Notes: generated by a model from the letters alone, not told the origin. 64,000 nt of DNA from Nymphaea colorata (GCF_008831285.2 NC_045142.1:6994608-7058607), one strand, 5' to 3'; positions 25,318-38,648 are shown, numbered from the stretch's first letter. Translations and numbers: made by a program.

Positions 25318-26699
25318 GGCGACGCAGGTGGGGGGCAAGCTCTCAATAGGCTACCAATAAAATAACAGTGTTGGGTCAATGCTCTTATTGCCGCCATGGC
25401 CAATGATGAACCATTTAATTGTTAAGAACAAGACCCTCTCCCACTTTTGAGACAAAGAAAAAGAAAAACACACAAGGATTTTATGTGGTCTGAAGAGACC
25501 AAAGTCTTCGAACGTCCATGGCAGCACTGGTTTTTTTCCCCATCTCAGAACACAAATACAAGAGATGCCGGCTCTCTTAAGTTGGAGTTTAGGGCAGCAA
25601 ACAACGTTGCAAAAACAGCAAATTACAACGGATACCTTAGAAAATTAGAATCAAGCTCCACACTCGGATGGCAATGATGGAACGTCAGCTGCAAAAAAAT
25701 TGAACATTTAATTCATAGAGAGCCTTCTCCGATATGCCATCTTTGGAGATGACGACACCCGAGAAATTTCAGGGGAGATAGAGAGAGCAAGCAGTTGCAG
25801 GGAGGAGGATGAAGGCTCAATGGGGCAATAGCAGTCCGCGTTAGGAAGGACTAAGGAGGCGGTAGTGAGAGGACTCTCCCACTCGGCCGTGGATATTTGT
25901 TCCACGGGTGGAGAGGTTTCATGAAAGAACGTGAAATTTTTTGTTCTCTAAAAAAGTAGAGACAAATTGTTCTCTGTTGGTTTTCTTTTTCTGCTTTGTC
26001 TGGTGTTTGGTGCACCTCGTTCTTGATTAAACACTATTCCTTAACATAAAGTTTATGCTACCAAATGCCCTCTAAGGGGCTGGTTGGCAATGAAAAGTTT
26101 GTTACTGTTCTTATTCATGAACGCACGAAGGCTGGAGCACCATGTTCTATGATCTTTGAAGCAAATTCATGAAACACTAACAAACTATTATTATTATCAT
26201 ACACTTCATGCCTTTCTGCATTCAGGTGCGGCTTGCTTGCCTTAAAACTCATTCCTATGCAGCTTACTTGCCTTGAAAGCTTGGCTACGTAGCAACATGA
26301 AACTGCAAGGTACTGATCCCCTAACTGGCTGCCCGAAGAAAGGCCAAATCTCTCCCTCCTTTCTTTAACTCCGGGTTCCAGAACTAGTTATTGATTTCCT
26401 CTTATTTTATGATCTGCAAAATAAAATCATGTTGAATAACGGTAAGTTTTAGATGATAATTAGATACCATGTCCATGATTCAGAAAGAGCGACTCAAATG
26501 AAAATCTGCAGATTACGCTTGAGTGGCATCCTCTGTATGAGAAAAGGGAAGCCCAAAATTTATATTGAAGAAAGTCCAGACGAGTTGGAAAGGAAACCAA
26601 ACCTAAACCCTCTTAAATGCAGCGGTAAAAGTTAGAACCCTTTGGTTGTACTTTTACAAAGCCCAGCTTGTCCGCTAGCTTGTAGCGGTTCAACCTACA

Positions 26700-26775
26700 C
26701 AAGAAATGACAACAGTGGGAATTGAACCATGAAACAGTCGAAGCCTGCACCATTAGACTGACCCATCATGCCCTT
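26700..26775 (-). mobile_element. possible tRNA-derived SINE head
   Basis: On the minus strand an A-box-like CAGTCTAATGG (26760-26750) is followed by a good B box, GGTTCAATTCC (26728-26718), at a spacing compatible with an RNA polymerase III promoter. No full tRNA cloverleaf can be folded, so this is a tRNA-derived repeat rather than a tRNA gene. The 3' limit is not clear. Confidence 0.4.
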
Positions 26776-27267
26776 GTCGCCTTCTTTGCTGAATATTTGA
26801 TTCTTATATCGTCAAAATTCAGCTTTCATCCCATAAGGAATTTTGCGCACCAAAGTTGGTAAACGTAGAAGCATGGTTGCGTTCTTTGTGTGATGAATTT
26901 CTTTATGCACAATTGCAATTTCCTTTGTGTGCGTGTGCGTGCACACACACACACATATATATTTTTATATAATAACAAAAAGATACTATCAAAAATCAAA
27001 TTAATTTTTTTTTGTCAAGAACAGGTCAACCACACATTTTTCATTTAACTTGACACAATTGACAGGTAAGGCCATTTAAAGATTATTTATGTATATAACA
27101 CAGACAAATACACACGCATGAATATAACACATGAAAAAACCATAAAAAATGAAAAATTATTTATGTTACCAAGGACAACTCAACCACACATTTTTCATTA
27201 ACAGTTGGAAGTTGGTCGACACAATTGACATAAATAAAGACAAATAAAAAAAATATCAGCTCCTGAT

Positions 27268-27325
27268 CTTTTCCAGATCAATCGTTGAGAGAAAAACTTT
27301 TCCAGATCAATCGTTGAGAGAAAAA
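27268..27325 (+). repeat. 29-bp tandem duplication
   Basis: CTTTTCCAGATCAATCGTTG plus AGAGAAAAA occurs at 27268-27296 and again, identical, at 27297-27325. The perfect match suggests a recent duplication. Confidence 0.93.
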
Positions 27326-27450
27326 CAAAGAGAAAAAAATGTGAACTAAATTACCAAACTCTTTATTCTTCTTTTGACCACCTATCTTTTGACCACCTAT
27401 AGATCAAAGCTGATATTGCTCCTTATTTATCTAGTATTGCGTGTCTATCT

Positions 27451-27474
27451 CCTCTCTCTCTCTCTCTCTATCTC

Positions 27475-27521
<47 letters not shown>
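27451..27521 (+). repeat. (CT)n then (AT)n microsatellite
   Basis: CT units at about 27451-27469 are followed after a short spacer by AT units 27477-27521. This is the mirror arrangement of the (TA)n(GA)n loci elsewhere in the window. Confidence 0.95.
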
Positions 27522-27523
<2 letters not shown>

Positions 27524-28886
27524 AGAATTTGGCAAATCTTTCTTGAAGCATACAACTGTGTCCTAGTGATTTATAGTCACATCGATTTGATTCTCAACTA
27601 TAAATCGCCATGCATAGAAGACATTTGTATGTTCCAAGAAAGACTTGCCAAATTCCCATACCTACTGCAATATCCATGCAAGTTATGAAGGAACTGAATC
27701 CACCTGAAAATCTTATTTTTGCCTTTATTTTTTCCTTTTCTTTTCCATTTCCAACTACAGGCGAATACCGCCTTAGTTACTTGCAATTTCATCTACGTAT
27801 TATCCACAGCTTCCATTTGGAGTCAAATCAAATGTAAATAACAAAAAGGCGATCCACTGAAATCTTCTTCTATCTTGGGTATTCGTATAAATGCAAATTT
27901 AGTATACATTTGTAGCATAAATAAATATATAGTAATGTTTAAATATATAGTAATGTTTACAAGCTTATTGTGCCTGCCTTCGTGATTGCGTGGCTCCTGT
28001 TGTTTCAGAAACTTGCTATGTGGACAAAAAGGGAATCTGGTCACGTCGCTTTAATTAACTTGTCCTCAAGTTCAGGAGAAAATGATATCCAGAAAAGGAA
28101 AAGACAAATTGCAGGAACAATTATCACTATCCATTACAACTTTGTTTACTTTTAAACCCCACCTCTGCATTTCTGATCCTCCGGCAGCACCTGCAACACC
28201 ATTGGGGTGTGAATTTGCTGGTGCAGTATAATAAAATTTAAGGAGCATTTTGAAAGTTTGGGGTATCAGAATTTGAAAAATGGACGACGCTTCAACTGAT
28301 AAACATGAAAGCTGCTTATGAAGCATTAGTAATGTGAAATTTCCCAACTATCGTTGGCAGCTGCACAATCCCCATAACGTGCGCATAGAGAGGTTGTCTG
28401 AATCATAACCATCATAAGAACAGTGGACCAGTAACTAACAAGACTGAAGACGGTTTGTCTGCATATGAAGAATGGTCATCATCAAGCAGACAAACTGTCA
28501 CAATCTGTCCTTACTTTTGGTACAACAAACTTCAAACACTGCAGGAACAAACATAAAGAATCACATATCTTTTGTGGATTTCTTTGTATTGTCCAAATCA
28601 TACAAAAATAACATGCAATTGATATTCACTCATAAAAATCCAAAAAACCTTTACATGCACTAATTATTAGCTACATGGACTGTGCAATCTAGAATATGCT
28701 CCGCTGGGCATGCATATGTACATCTCATATTGACATTCTCTTTATTGGACAAAAATTCCAAGGCAGACTTATCAAAGAAAATCATGTTGACCGTCCACAG
28801 AACCGGCCACAACGTGCCACTGTTTCTGGAATGAGGAAGTAAATTGGTCAGCGATGTGATCTGTGCATGTTTCTCTTAATACTTGG

Positions 28887-31059
28887 CTAGTCACAAAGAG
28901 ATGTATAATGGAACTCGATCTGCAGACGACGATGCAACATGTCTTCCCTGACTAATCCCTTTTTCATGTCAACTTGCAGTTCCCTCAGAGGCAAGGCTGC
29001 CAAAAACTTCTTGATAAATGCTTTGCAGGAAGTCCGTCCTTGGCTTATGATCTCCCTAACTAAATCTGCATCTTTTTCTGCCTTGGCTTGGTCTGAGGCA
29101 CTGTCACTTGTGTCCTGCAACTCCCTGTCAGGATTGCCTGGCTGCAATCCATAGACTGTTGTATCCTTGTCAAACTTCAACATGAAAGCTTGGTTGCAGC
29201 CCTCGTGTAGTCTTTCCCCAAGTGTGTCAATCAAGTAAATAGTCTCCATTTCCACTTTCAGGAGGAAAAAATGATCATTCCAGCTAACAATGTAAACACT
29301 CCCTTCAGGTCCAACGTTATTGACAAGTTCTTCCCATATACTGTCAAAGCTCATTGCCCCCTCCAGAAAATCGAAGGTCTCTGTCATGTCATCTGGCACA
29401 AAGAATCCAATATATGACATTTCTGAAACAACTGAGAGCGGGCGCACTTTTGCTTCAAGGACAGTGTCAATATCGAAGTGCTTGTCCGAGAACCTCTCCA
29501 TGTGAGTCTCATTTTCACAGAGCTTTCTCCACTCCAATGATCCTTCTCTTATCAACTGGTCAAATTGGCATTTCAGAGGCAGAGTCTCTTTGTTCCTGTG
29601 AAGCCAATCAGCTATAACAGCAACAAGAACAGCACAGGCACCATCTCCGGCTACCTTCTCGCTGCACTGATCGACTGATGCGAAGAAGGTACTCGTGAAC
29701 AGTTCCGACTGCCCATCCCTGCTAACCAGTAGTTTCTTTTCCCAAGATCCAACCTCAAAGGAATTATCATCATCAAATCCTGATGTTGGGGAAGGGATTT
29801 TACTTGGGCTTGATGATGCTGATTGCTGATTTGGTTGATTACGCCGATCATCGTCGATATCATCACCGCCATGTTCGCAGTCCTTCTTAAGTAATGGTAT
29901 ACCTTTGTGTCGGTAAGACCCTCTGAAACTTGCGGTTTTCCATGAAAGGAGGTTGAAGAGCGTAGCCCTTGGAGCAGTTTGACAATCAGAGGCTGATGTA
30001 GGACCTTCCCGGCTTTCGATCCTGTCGCCTTCCTGATTTCTGATTTGTATTCCGACCAAAAGATTTGTTTCGGCTATGTTGCCATAACCAAATTCAGGCT
30101 CCTCTTCGGATGAAGAAGAAGATGACGATTCAGTACCTGTAAGTTCCTTCGACTGCTCCGGGGTGAATCTGCAGTCGCTGGTCCCATCATACTCTGAAGA
30201 ATTTTGTTTCTCTGCTTCACGTTCAATTGCTTTAGCCATTTCCTTCCCCCGTGAAATCACAAATTGAGACCCATCGTCGATTTGGGAAAGACCTTTGCAC
30301 GATCCGCCGGAGGAGAAAAGAGATTTTGCACGGGTGATCATGGTTCTCCTCTTAGTTTTGATCTCAGACAAAGCAAGCGTCATCTGGAAATTTTGGAGGC
30401 GGCAGATATGTATGAGATCATTTAGAAGGAGAAGGTTACACAAAATGAGAGTGAAGGGAGAGAGAGAGAGAGAGAGAGAGAACTTACCGTCAATTCGGTT
30501 TCCATGGTAGATCCTCCAACATTGCAACAAACTGGAATCTGAATGGTCCTTTTCGAACAATCCAGAGTGACAAACTCTGCCAGGTCCAACATAACTTTGC
30601 CGAGAACTGATGTCCTGCTATCTGAATCTTGAGCCAAACCCTGTCCAATGTGAATATACCAAATTTAAATAATTGCGCAGATTCGGCATAACTCATGAAA
30701 TCACTTTGTTCTCGAATAGCCTTAAAAGATTTACTCACATGAACCTCGAGATGAATGTCCCAACTTGATGAGCATCTCGTGTTCAGAAACTTCAGCTTGC
30801 ATATATGATCAAATGATTCGTTCCAATTAACAGAGCCATCACCTTGAACGCATTGCGTGGCCGTCGTATTTCTAACCGATTTTGACCGGTACCCAGCTCG
30901 ATTTCGCCGTCCTTTCCATTGGATCTGCAATATGATGCTGTAATTCTCCCGTTTCTCGCCGTCGCCGATCGTCAGACCTTTGATGCCATGAACCAAGAGA
31001 TTGAGCTCGAAGCTCCTGTAATTTGCAGATCCAGACCAAGCCTTCAACTTCCTCCCCAT
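28887..31059 (-). CDS. plant NT-C2 (EEIG1/EHBP1 N-terminal C2) domain protein
   Basis: Exons on the minus strand: 31059-30739, 30640-30488, 30383-28887; GT-AG; 1971 nt, 656 aa. Residues about 12-165 form the NT-C2 domain (FELNLLVHGIKGL, VNWNESFDHICKLK, GKVMLDLAEFV, IQIPVCC), a C2 variant linked to membrane or cytoskeletal attachment. Residues about 170-370 are Ser/acidic and probably disordered. A conserved-looking C-terminal domain follows (about 375-650): GDGACAVLVAVIADWL, EWRKLCENE, AMSFDSIWEEL, YIVSWNDHFFLLKVE, IYLIDTLGERL. Plant proteins with this arrangement are annotated as EEIG1/EHBP1 N-terminal-domain proteins of unknown role. The start at 31059 (gtcATGGGG) has good context; an upstream in-frame stretch lacks an ATG. 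C408, H529 and D544 are discussed in the findings. Confidence 0.88.
30458..30480 (-). repeat. (CT)n tract just inside the second intron of the NT-C2 gene
   Basis: On the coding strand the donor GTAAGTT is followed at once by a CT repeat, a pyrimidine tract in an unusual place, at the 5' end of a short (104-base) intron. Confidence 0.9.
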
Positions 31060-32585
31060 GACAATCCTCTGATACAACCTACGAAAACGCCACCGGAAAC
31101 ATAGAATTCTCCTACCACTCTATCTGGTCAAAAGGCAGAGAAGATTGTTCGCCTCCCGGAACTAGAAATCATGGATTTTTCATGTTGGTATCCTCTGTTA
31201 AGACTCCCCTGCGCGAGGAAAAGTCATGGCGTCACCTTGTGAAAGCCGTTGGGGGTCAATTTCCAACTCAGGAAGCAATCCGGAAATTTCTACCCTACTT
31301 CTCGAACCGAAGGAAAATTTCCTGGATAATTGACCTGTTCAAAGAGGTGAAACGGGATTGGTTCCTTACCCTCATATATATCTGCATTCAATGGCAGATC
31401 CTTCCACCTTTTCTTCTATCATCTCCAACAAAATTTCAAAGAGATTAGTGTCTCCCTGTCGTCTAGATTCTGGACAAGGAAGCTGATCATCAATGATGAA
31501 TTGGGTTGTCGAGTTCACCCTCATTTAGAGCCAAATTTGAACCGTTACAGAAAATGGGTCCGACCGCTACAGTAGTCTTTTGCTTTCTTATGGATCACCC
31601 TTGCCCCTGGTTTGGACATTGCCCATTGTTGAGTTCATCATGAGAAAATTTATGATGTTGCCCAGACGTTTGATCTTGCCAATCCGCGTTTCAAGAGCAA
31701 TAATATATTGCACCAACTTGGCTGCCAACTTTTAGAATCACACCTGTCAAGAAACCCCAGAAAAAATTATGATGTTTGGCTTTATATCTCCAGACCGTTG
31801 ATCTCACAGAATTTATGTTCATGATTACCGCATTCATATGATATGCTCAACTTTTAGCAAGAATTTTTCTTTCTAATCTAGAGAGAGATAAAGGGGACAA
31901 CTCATGACAACGTGGATATTTTTGCATGCTTTTCTGTCTTTGACCGGGTATATCAAGTGGGGATAATATTGTGTGTATTTGGTGCAACCAGAATGACTCA
32001 AAGAGTGCTTTTCTTTCAAGAAACTGAGGTTGCTTTCTGAGAAGATTTGGTAATCTAGCTCTTGTTTTCTGCCCTTTTCATTATCATTTATCATCATAGT
32101 TGTTGTTATTGTTATTATTTCTGCATGCTTTTGTGAAAGCGTGGACTTTAGGTTTCCCTTTGCACGTTGAGAGAGGAACCGATCTCTTTCCTCGTCTTTC
32201 TGCAATTTTTTATATTTTCCTGAGAAAGCTCATTCCTGTGGGATGGAAGGCGTTGACCTGAGAAAGGGAATCTGGTGAGAGCAACTTTCGTAGGAAACCG
32301 GCCTTCTGTGATCTTCCGGATTATTTCCTTTATATTTAATTTGATTTTTTTTTTTTGGTGCTGAATGGTTCAAATGATGAGGGTGTCCGTTCCACGGTCT
32401 CCGTGTTGGTTTTCTGATTAGAAACGGTCAAGTTCCTGAGTGGCGTTTGGGGGGAGATGCAGAAGAATAGGAAATTTATTTCGATCCCTTTTTAATATAT
32501 CTTTTGCTCCCTTTTTTTATCGTTTAACGCTGATGGGACAGAGAAAATTACGCATTTTTTTATGTTTTATCTTTCTCAAGCCTCA

Positions 32586-32588
<3 letters not shown>

Positions 32589-32641
<53 letters not shown>
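32589..32641 (+). repeat. (TA)n microsatellite
   Basis: About 26 uninterrupted TA units; another shorter run is at 32981-33001. Confidence 0.95.
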
Positions 32642-32644
<3 letters not shown>

Positions 32645-33389
32645 TCGTTTCCATTTTAAACCAAGATTTAGGTAAAAAGGAGTTTTTTTAATATCGATTG
32701 AAGCATACCGGCCGATCCGTATCATGTGATCAGGATACTTATATATTTGTTTTACATTTTTAAATCAAGTTAAAATTGGTTAAAACATTTTTAAATTACA
32801 AAAAGTTGGCACAGACCAATATGGTCGTCAAAGTTATATTTTTCTTTTTAGTGAGCGGGGAGAGCCGTTGACTAGAGTCAAAGCACTCTATCTAATTTTT
32901 TGTCTTTAGAGCTGGACATAGCCTTGGGCCGGCCCGGAGCTCATTTTGGCAGCCCGGTTTGTCTTGGGCTCGGTTTATTTAATATATATATATATATATA
33001 TAAAGATTATGGCCCGGCCCAAAAGCCGGAGGCTCGCTCTTACTTGTCTTCCTAGTAGGATAGACTCTTTAGTTACGTAAAGTTCTATTTTCTTTAAAGC
33101 AACTCTTCATGGATCAAGGCAACGGATACATTAGCGAAATACGTATGTGTATGTTGAGTCTTTGACCTTCTTAAATATCTTAAGTCTATTCAACCTGCTA
33201 CGTAGTAGATGAACTTTTTTTCATGGCATTGTTTACAAGTTTATCATAAACAAGTGCTCATAGTTGAGAGCCGTTTTGAGCGGATTATAGCGATGCACAT
33301 GTCACATCTACGAGGATGGTTTCATTAAGAGATCTTAATCGGCAGAACGTGCCACATCTTGGACTTGCTGCTACAGTTTATAGGCAACT

Positions 33390-33396
<7 letters not shown>

Positions 33397-33487
<91 letters not shown>

Positions 33488-33490
33488 GAG
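33397..33490 (+). repeat. compound (AT)n(AG)n microsatellite
   Basis: AT units to 33451 run into AG units to about 33490. The following sequence (cacttaggtaagagacaaaaatcag) resembles that after the 21225-21313 repeat. Confidence 0.95.
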
Positions 33491-33956
33491 AATAGCACTT
33501 AGGTAAGAGACAAAAATCAGACTTAACAAAAAATATTTTAAACAAAATGTGAACAACTTAATGTGCTTATAAACATTTAGCTTTAAAGTTTTAGTTCAAG
33601 TTATTTTTGTGAAATACTATCAAAATTTCATGTTATTTGAGCCGTCCAATTTTTATTATTAAAAAAATTATTAAAGTAAAAAAATAGTTAACTTAATGCA
33701 TGTTTCTCATCAAATCGCTCTTAAGACCACATTTATAAAGTGATGGATGGCTAAGATAAAAACAAGGGAAAAAAAAAAGATGATGAACATTTTCATCATT
33801 TGGTATTAGCTCGCACCTTTTTTTTCATATTTTTATCTCAACCATTCATTTGCATCAAATAGACGGACCTGGTTAGATGACTGGGTAACTCTGAATGGCG
33901 AGAGATAGTTGAAGCAAGGTAAAATCTATTAGGTTGCGTCTTCAAAATGGTATTTA

Positions 33957-34132
33957 AGGCGTATTTAGGTGACAGTCAAAATTGAGTTTGTGAAATGCCC
34001 AAGTTATAAATAACCTGACTCTTCCCCATGTTACTTGTCTTGTCCACCAAACACAAACACACAGACCAAGTTGCCACAAAACATGTTTTTCACAAACAGC
34101 CGCTTTACAAAGTGTCAACCAAACACGACCTG
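33957..34132. mobile_element. short MITE-like element
   Basis: The left end GCGTATTTAGGTGACA matches the opposite strand of the right end (TCGTGTTTGGTTGACA) at 12 of 16 positions. Length is about 176 bp and no ORF is present. No clean target duplication was found, so the limits are approximate. Confidence 0.4.
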
Positions 34133-34734
34133 AATATATTTTTCCAATCTGGAGATTCCAAGTCCAACTTTTTTAAAAGATGAAGACACACAAGAAAATT
34201 TCTGACATAATCTCAAAATTCCAAAGAATAATAATGGTATTAAAAAAAGTTCTATCTCTTCATTATTATTGCAATAATTGGATGACATTTTTCACCAATT
34301 TGTCCGCAATAATTACAATAAAACTTGTACAGCGGCTGCCAATTATGGGTGTTCAATATAACATCCAAATCCAATTAATTAGTGTTTTCAAAAATCAAGT
34401 TGTGGTCTTCCCCACATGGAAGACAATGGATCATTGGTTTGGTAAGAAAATGAAAACTTATAGTTGTTCTAACTTCTGTATGAAGGAAACCAATGGCGCC
34501 TCACATTTGCAAATGTACTCAAAATGCAACCCTCATTATAAACTTACCTACTTTCTACCCCATTTGCTGTTGATAAATTTCTTCATTCTCTTGACCGCTT
34601 TTGCACAAATTGTTGGGTTTTGTCATTTTTCTGGTGTACTAGTTTGATTCTGGCGCGACCTATCCTGCATTATTGATTATCTTCTGGTGGGGTGTTTTTA
34701 GAAATTGGATTACAAATCTACAACGTTTCGAATT

Positions 34735-34965
34735 TAGTTTTGAATTCGATTTTAGATAAAATATCCAACCAGATTCAAATTTAAATGTAAAGTTAGTTTT
34801 AGATAAATATTCTATATGTAATATTCATACATTTGGAACGTCTGTTTTTGAAATGTAGTATGCATTTTGGATTCGATTGTGTATTTAAAGCCTGATTCAG
34901 ATTCTGTTTTAAGTTTAAAAGTTTGATTCGGATTTTGAATTCAAAATTCTTGGATACGGCGTACA
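34735..34965. mobile_element. degenerate third copy of the 40233/48378 MITE family
   Basis: It shares the AGATAAATATTCTATATGTA-type core and GATTCGGAT/GAATTC-rich composition with the two better copies. Ends and target duplications are not visible. Confidence 0.45.
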
Positions 34966-35257
34966 CTTTTCTTCATTTGCATTTGTATGTTAATTCAAAT
35001 CTGATCTATGAACGTTCCTGTTTAGAACAGGATATCGGTGTATTTCACTTTGTCGTTTAAAAGTAAAGTGTAAAAAAATGACTAAATTAATGTCATTGAT
35101 ACTTAGTCTAGTGTGTGTTTGCAATAGTATAAGAACCAAATGTCTCACTAATACACTTGAGCACTTTATCGAAGCAATAAACACCAAGAAATTTTTTAAG
35201 ATATTTTGTTCAGGTGACAAAATGTTGTTGTGAACGTAAAAAACACAAGATTGGCCC

Positions 35258-35325
35258 ATAGTTTTTTCCTTTTCAATTATTTTTAAACATTATAGTTTTT
35301 TCCTTTTCAATTATTTTTAAACATT
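35258..35325 (+). repeat. 34-bp tandem duplication
   Basis: Two identical 34-bp units, ATAGTTTTTTCCTTTTCAAT plus TATTTTTAAACATT, at 35258-35291 and 35292-35325. Confidence 0.93.
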
Positions 35326-38300
35326 AGGTAAGGAAGAAGATGGACCAAGATTGGCGCTGTGGCATTTATTGATGCATTTATCAAATTTAGACCACAATGT
35401 GTATCTTTTTGTTTACCATAGTCATTCTAAGGAGATACTATTACTTGCTTGTGATCCACCATTGTTGTTAAATCCACTTTTTTTTTTTTTTTTGCATCAA
35501 ATGGTTTCAGAACTTCAGAGATTCGGTCAAATCAAATTGAATGGCAATTATTTTCTGCGAACAGAAATTTTTATTAGAGTAGCTCATTAGATAATCGAAC
35601 ACTTGTTAAAAAATTATGGAAATGAAACAAGTGCATGTGAATGTATTTAAGACCAGCAGAAGGGAAATCAACCATCCCAGTAAAAGGCGGAAGCCTCTCC
35701 TCCTTTTCTCCGCCGATCGGGGCTCAAAGACGTGTCGGCGCTTGAGCGGTACTTCATTAATCTTGAAAATAATGTAGAAACAACAGAAAGAGGGAAATAG
35801 TTGACTGGAACAGTTACTATGAATCCCTTTATGATATTTTTACCTAAAAATGCTCCCCCCATTACTTTAGCTTCAAGGTGAAGAGAACCAAATAGAAATA
35901 ATGCCAAAGACCAAGAAAGAAGAAAACTAGGCCAAACGTGCAACAAACACTAGGTATTCTTCTTGGTGTCAATGAAGTTGGAGTTTACTTATATAGCTTA
36001 AGTACCAGTCTTGGCACTGTATCGGTAGCATGGTTGGCAAACTCGTCCGGGGAATCGCTTGAGTCAGCTCAGGTTGCCAACAAATCTGGCCATGGGTCAA
36101 GGCTTGGCCCGACTCCTCCGAAATTGTAGTAAAAATACATTATGGTTATTTGAATACTCGATCGAGTTGACCAACTCTCACTAAGTTGATGAGTAAACTC
36201 GTTGACCCAGTAATCCAGTCATATGCCGATCCGAATCCAAATCATATGATCAGTCGAGATTTGGATTGTTATTGGTAGGAAAGAAAGTTGAACCTTACCC
36301 TCATGTTGTAAACATTTGTATCGGTACACAGTATTGGCAAATATGCATCACTGCGTATCGGCCCATGTCATGCACCTTATTTTTCTCTTTTTTGGAGCAA
36401 AAAAATAATGTAAATATTTTCAATTGATTTAGAAATGGAAAATTATAAATCCTCACTGTCCCTGCATTGTATCGGCGAGAGGCGTACATAATGTGTATCG
36501 GCCGACATGGGCCGATTCGTTAATAAAAGTGCACCCAAAAAAAATATCCTAATAAAATTTTTAAAACTAGTTGCAGAAACTACTTAATTATATAAAAACT
36601 TCTGTATCTCTCTATGTGGCTTGTACTAGAAACTTGTGACTTGTCCTTTATCTTCTTGGATATGGGGAGCTTTCTTTTTTTTTTTAAATTCCATAGAATT
36701 GGCTGTCTCTAGGCATGATTGTCCATTGTTGGTATATGGCAGATAGCTCTACCCAAGCAACATAAAGCATATTCTTTGTACTTGCTTGACAGAAACTCAT
36801 GGACAAGGAGAAAGGTTGATCCGTGAGGATATAACACAGCAGGCAGTTGCCTACCCTGAATCCTACTTCCGTCAACTATCAGACACTATCACTTGTTTCT
36901 AACTGCGGCAACCTATCGTTTGGCACCATCTAAATAGTTTCTCTTTATTCCTAAAGAGGTTGGTGTAATGGACATGGCGAGGGCCAATAGGCGACCAATT
37001 TTTGTTTCAACTCTCATAACCTCAATTCTTTGTAAGGAAGTGGGGGTGGCACCGATATGCAAGCTTAAGCATGGTGTTTTGTCACCTCTAGCCACTGAAA
37101 GCAATCCTAGGCGCTTGCGTCTTGCCTGGGCCGGTGAGACTAGCGTCTTGCTCACCCCAATAATTTTTTCTTTCAAAAAATTGCTTACATGATCAGCTAC
37201 CCATCAAAACCAAATATTTCTTTTTGACATCCTTTGGACAATCACAAAGATCTTATCTTATCAACCAAGTACAGCATATTATATATATATATATGACCTG
37301 TCTCATAGAAATAATGACTTGATTTTTCAAGTTCTTAACAAACTCATAATCATGTATCGATGGCATAACTTAATAGTTGCTTTCCGCTAAGAAATGTACT
37401 TTGATCATGTTGATAAAGATAGGTGAACAAACATGAATATGATTAGCTCAGAATAAAGTCTTATTTGTTGGGTGTAGCTGCACATGGGGCGTGTATATAG
37501 AAACCATTTAAGTCACGGATAAAAACCAGACCTTGTAAGTTTTGGTTAAAAAATTATTTTTAAATAAAATATATACGTCTTAATATATCTATAGAAACTA
37601 TTTTGATATAAAACATGCTTTGATTCAAGTTGTTTATGTGAAAACTATGGATTTTTTTATTAATGTTGATGCTATCTAGTATCTAGGCCACGGCCCCTTT
37701 GAGATTTCAAAAAAAAAAGTTTCAGAAGCTGTTAAATTTTTTTCACAATGTTAATTTGGCCTTTATAAAAATTTTGAACATTTTGTAAGGGATCCAGGGT
37801 TTCTAGTTCCTGTCTTTTGGTCTATGGATCTGAATCTTCTGTCTCATATTCAAGTTTGTTGGTCTGGGCCTCGATTTTGTGGTATGGATCTAGATCTCGT
37901 GCATGTATGTCTTCCGTGCTAGGTATGATCCGTTCTCATGAATCTTTAACCTTCTATTACTTGAATCGACAGTTCGCATACATCTCTATGAATCCGGATC
38001 TACCATTTTCAGTTCTGAATTTGCTTGATATGGAGCTTCATTCCTATGCTTGGTTGTTTTCAATCCGGATTTTATGTTATATTACCGGGTCTGTGGTACT
38101 TGCACCCAACCTGATTTATCCAGAACAGAGCCTGTTACCTAATTCTAGCGGATATCATTCTGATCCAGTTCAACCCAGTTGATATCTCTTGGCTGGTTGA
38201 TTCAGTTTGTGGGCTTGCTCATAGGGATTCTGAACCAGTTCACTGGTTTCTGGGACCGGTTTATTGGTTCCTAGATCCGTTTTCTAGTTCTTGAAACTAG

Positions 38301-38648
38301 TTCAGATGATTTTTGGACTGGTTCAGTGTTGAAACATGGATTTCTTCATTGGCTCTTGTATTATATTCATGAACGAAAATATTTCTTATTATAATTATGT
38401 GGTGCATTTAATTGGTGTTATAGATATGAATTATGGTTCAACGATTTTCAAGGAAGTTGTTGAGAGTAATAAATTCATGCATTAAATGGACGTAATGAAA
38501 AAGTGCCACTCTATAACAAAAACTTAAGTGTGAGAAAATATGACCTTTCTTGTGGTTAATTTTGGCCTTTCCTTTTTGGAAAAATATGATAGTTGAATAC
38601 GCGTACCTTAATATTGTGATTTATGTTGTTGATTCCTTATTTATAACC

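Larger units (their letters stand above)
23563..28886. other. intergenic region between the convergent DUF155 and NT-C2 genes
   Basis: The first ~200 bases are probably the DUF155 3' UTR and the last ~200 the NT-C2 3' UTR. Between them no gene is supported. Recognisable items are the GC-rich tandem repeat (24436-24540), microsatellites (25266-25317, 27451-27521), a SINE-like tRNA-derived segment (about 26700-26775), a 29-bp duplication (27268-27325) and two related blocks at about 27016-27070 and 27170-27240 sharing TCAACCACACATTTTTCATT. ORFs here look random. Confidence 0.6.

Noticed and set aside
26700-26775. tRNA gene on the minus strand
   Set aside because: A and B boxes are present, but no acceptor or anticodon stem pairs; a SINE-like repeat is more likely.
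34180-34647. 155-codon ORF on +
   Set aside because: The protein is a mix of hydrophobic and Lys/Asn-rich stretches with no recognisable domain, no promoter context and AT-rich repeats around it; it fits a chance ORF.
35668-35946. Possible organelle DNA insertion (ORF with hydrophobic stretch and SLSPDRRRKGGEAS)
   Set aside because: It looked organelle-like, but I could not match it to any plastid or mitochondrial gene I know; left unassigned.
37817-38182. 121-codon ORF on +
   Set aside because: Composition follows local GGATCTGAATC/CCAGTTCA-type words; no domain and no flanking gene structure.
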